Shown piece by piece: positions 4,364 through 6,727 of a DNA stretch of 6,727 bases (positions are counted from its first letter, which is position 1; each line of letters begins with the position of its first letter). Origin of the DNA: Tepidimonas sp. UBA997 (GTDB taxonomy: Bacteria > Pseudomonadota > Gammaproteobacteria > Burkholderiales > Burkholderiaceae_C). The notes under the pieces were generated by a model, which saw nothing but the letters and a program-made list of their open reading frames with translations, did not search any database and was not told the DNA's origin. The stretch covers positions 1 to 6,727 of the forward strand of contig DBAZ01000003.1 in NCBI GenBank assembly GCA_002291945.1, written 5' to 3'. The translations under genes were made by a program, and so were the position numbers.

Positions 4364-4741
4364 ATGGCATTCGATAAAGACGCATTTTTGACCGCGCTCG
4401 ACAGCATGACGGTCATGGAACTCAACGATCTGGTGAAAGCCATCGAAGAGAAATTTGGTGTGAGCGCTGCCGCCATGGCCGCTCCTGCTGCGGGTGGTGG
4501 CGGTGCCTCTGCACCGGCAGTGGAAGAGAAGACCGACTTCGACGTGGTTCTGAAAGAAACCGGTGCCAACAAGGTGTCGGTCATCAAGGCCGTGCGCGAA
4601 ATCACCGGTCTGGGCCTGAAGGAAGCCAAGGATCTGGTCGATGGCGCACCCAAGACCGTCAAGGAAGCCATGCCCAAGGCCGACGCCGAAGCCGCCAAGA
4701 AAAAACTGGAAGAAGCAGGCGCGAAAGCCGAGCTCAAGTAA
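4364..4741 (+). CDS. rplL: 50S ribosomal protein L7/L12
   Basis: L7/L12 (bL12) dimers form the flexible stalk that recruits and activates the translational GTPases. The product has 125 residues (E. coli 121). The N-terminal dimerisation domain is about 1-33 (FLTALDSMTVMELNDLVKAI). An Ala/Gly/Pro hinge with four consecutive Gly lies around 40-52. The C-terminal factor-binding domain starts at EEKTDFDVVL and includes KVSVIKAVREITGLGLKEAK, with the usual lysine-rich end. The ATG at 4364 is preceded by AGGAAA (4353-4358). Excess L7/L12 over L10 is required for a 4:1 or 6:1 stalk; the separate ribosome-binding site and the attenuator after the gene allow this. Confidence 0.98.
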   Translation: MAFDKDAFLTALDSMTVMELNDLVKAIEEKFGVSAAAMAAPAAGGGGASAPAVEEKTDFDVVLKETGANKVSVIKAVREITGLGLKEAKDLVDGAPKTVKEAMPKADAEAAKKKLEEAGAKAELK

Positions 4742-4756
4742 GCGGCGCTTGCATCG

Positions 4757-4799
4757 AGGCTGGAATGTCCATCGTGGCCTTCCAGCCTTTTGTGTTTGT
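4757..4799 (+). terminator. rplL–rpoB attenuator (intrinsic terminator)
   Basis: AGGCTGGAA (4757-4765) pairs perfectly with TTCCAGCCT (4780-4788). The loop contains a small CCA/TGG stem, and TTTTGTGTTTGTT follows. This is a good intrinsic terminator 15 bp after the rplL stop. In E. coli a partial terminator at the same place lowers rpoBC transcription relative to the ribosomal genes, and the same role is inferred here. Confidence 0.8.
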
Positions 4800-4824
4800 T
4801 ACGATTTCTCGTCCAGAGCGCACC

Positions 4825-4944
4825 GTCAAGCGGTCGGTTCCGACTGTTTGACCGTGTCTTCTGACCCCGACTGCAGAAGACGGCTTGGTTCGGGCCTGCG
4901 TGCAAGGCGCAGGTCGTCAGCCACTGACTGGTAGAGGCCAGTCA
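4825..4944 (+). promoter_or_regulatory. Row of stem-loops in the rpoB leader
   Basis: After the attenuator the 263-bp rplL–rpoB spacer holds four successive stem-loops. These are GTCAA/TTGAC (4825-4829/4848-4852) with inner GTCG/CGAC, GTCTTCTG/CAGAAGAC (4856-4863/4874-4881), GGCCTGCG/CGCAGGTC (4893-4900/4908-4915, one G·U) and TGACTGG/CCAGTCA (4925-4931/4938-4944). They could be RNase processing sites (E. coli has an RNase III site in this spacer) or a leader that controls rpoB translation. No promoter close to consensus was found in the spacer. Confidence 0.5.
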
Positions 4945-5004
4945 CCAAGAAGCGGGGTGCCCCCCTGCCGAACAGTCGCCGCAGACCTCAAGCCCGGAGA
5001 TCTC

Positions 5005-6727
<1,723 letters not shown>

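Overview
This window is the conserved tuf – tRNA-Trp – secE – nusG – rplKAJL – rpoB transcription/translation locus of a proteobacterium. Gene order, protein sequences, the TTG start of rplJ and the GC-rich codon use point to Betaproteobacteria, order Burkholderiales, most like Comamonadaceae and relatives. That placement is from recognised sequence style and has not been tested by a search.

Layout: the last 23 codons of an elongation factor Tu gene (1-74); tRNA-Trp(CCA) (84-159); a GC-rich hairpin (188-222); secE (261-641) and nusG (644-1225), two base pairs apart. Next comes an accessory piece: a type II toxin-antitoxin operon with a DUF1778/TacA-like ribbon-helix-helix antitoxin (1326-1619) and a GNAT/TacT-like acetyltransferase toxin (1616-2116), with its own candidate promoter and palindromic operator. 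Two abutting hairpins follow, then a strong sigma70-type promoter (2285-2314) and a structured leader for rplK (2460-2891) and rplA (2893-3588). A 235-bp L10-type leader ending in a U7 hairpin precedes rplJ (3824-4324) and rplL (4364-4741). A 263-bp spacer with an attenuator and a row of hairpins leads to rpoB (5005 to the window end, N-terminal 574 codons).

The housekeeping genes act together. EF-Tu and tRNA-Trp serve decoding. SecE is part of the translocon. NusG couples RNA polymerase to the ribosome or to Rho. L11, L1, L10 and L7/L12 build the L1 stalk and the GTPase-associated stalk, and RpoB is the RNA polymerase beta subunit. The leaders before rplK, rplJ and rpoB are where this system is normally autoregulated.

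The most unusual feature is the toxin-antitoxin module in the nusG–rplK junction, ahead of the rplK promoter. The candidate antitoxin promoter and the rplK promoter look like diverged copies of each other: a shared CAACTAGAC(G/A)GT block over the -35, 17 versus 18 bp spacers, and an ATTGC/GCAAT-type palindrome at the -10/start region of both. This suggests either a promoter duplication when the module arrived, or that the antitoxin could also touch the ribosomal-protein promoter. No IS, integrase, CRISPR or attachment site was seen.
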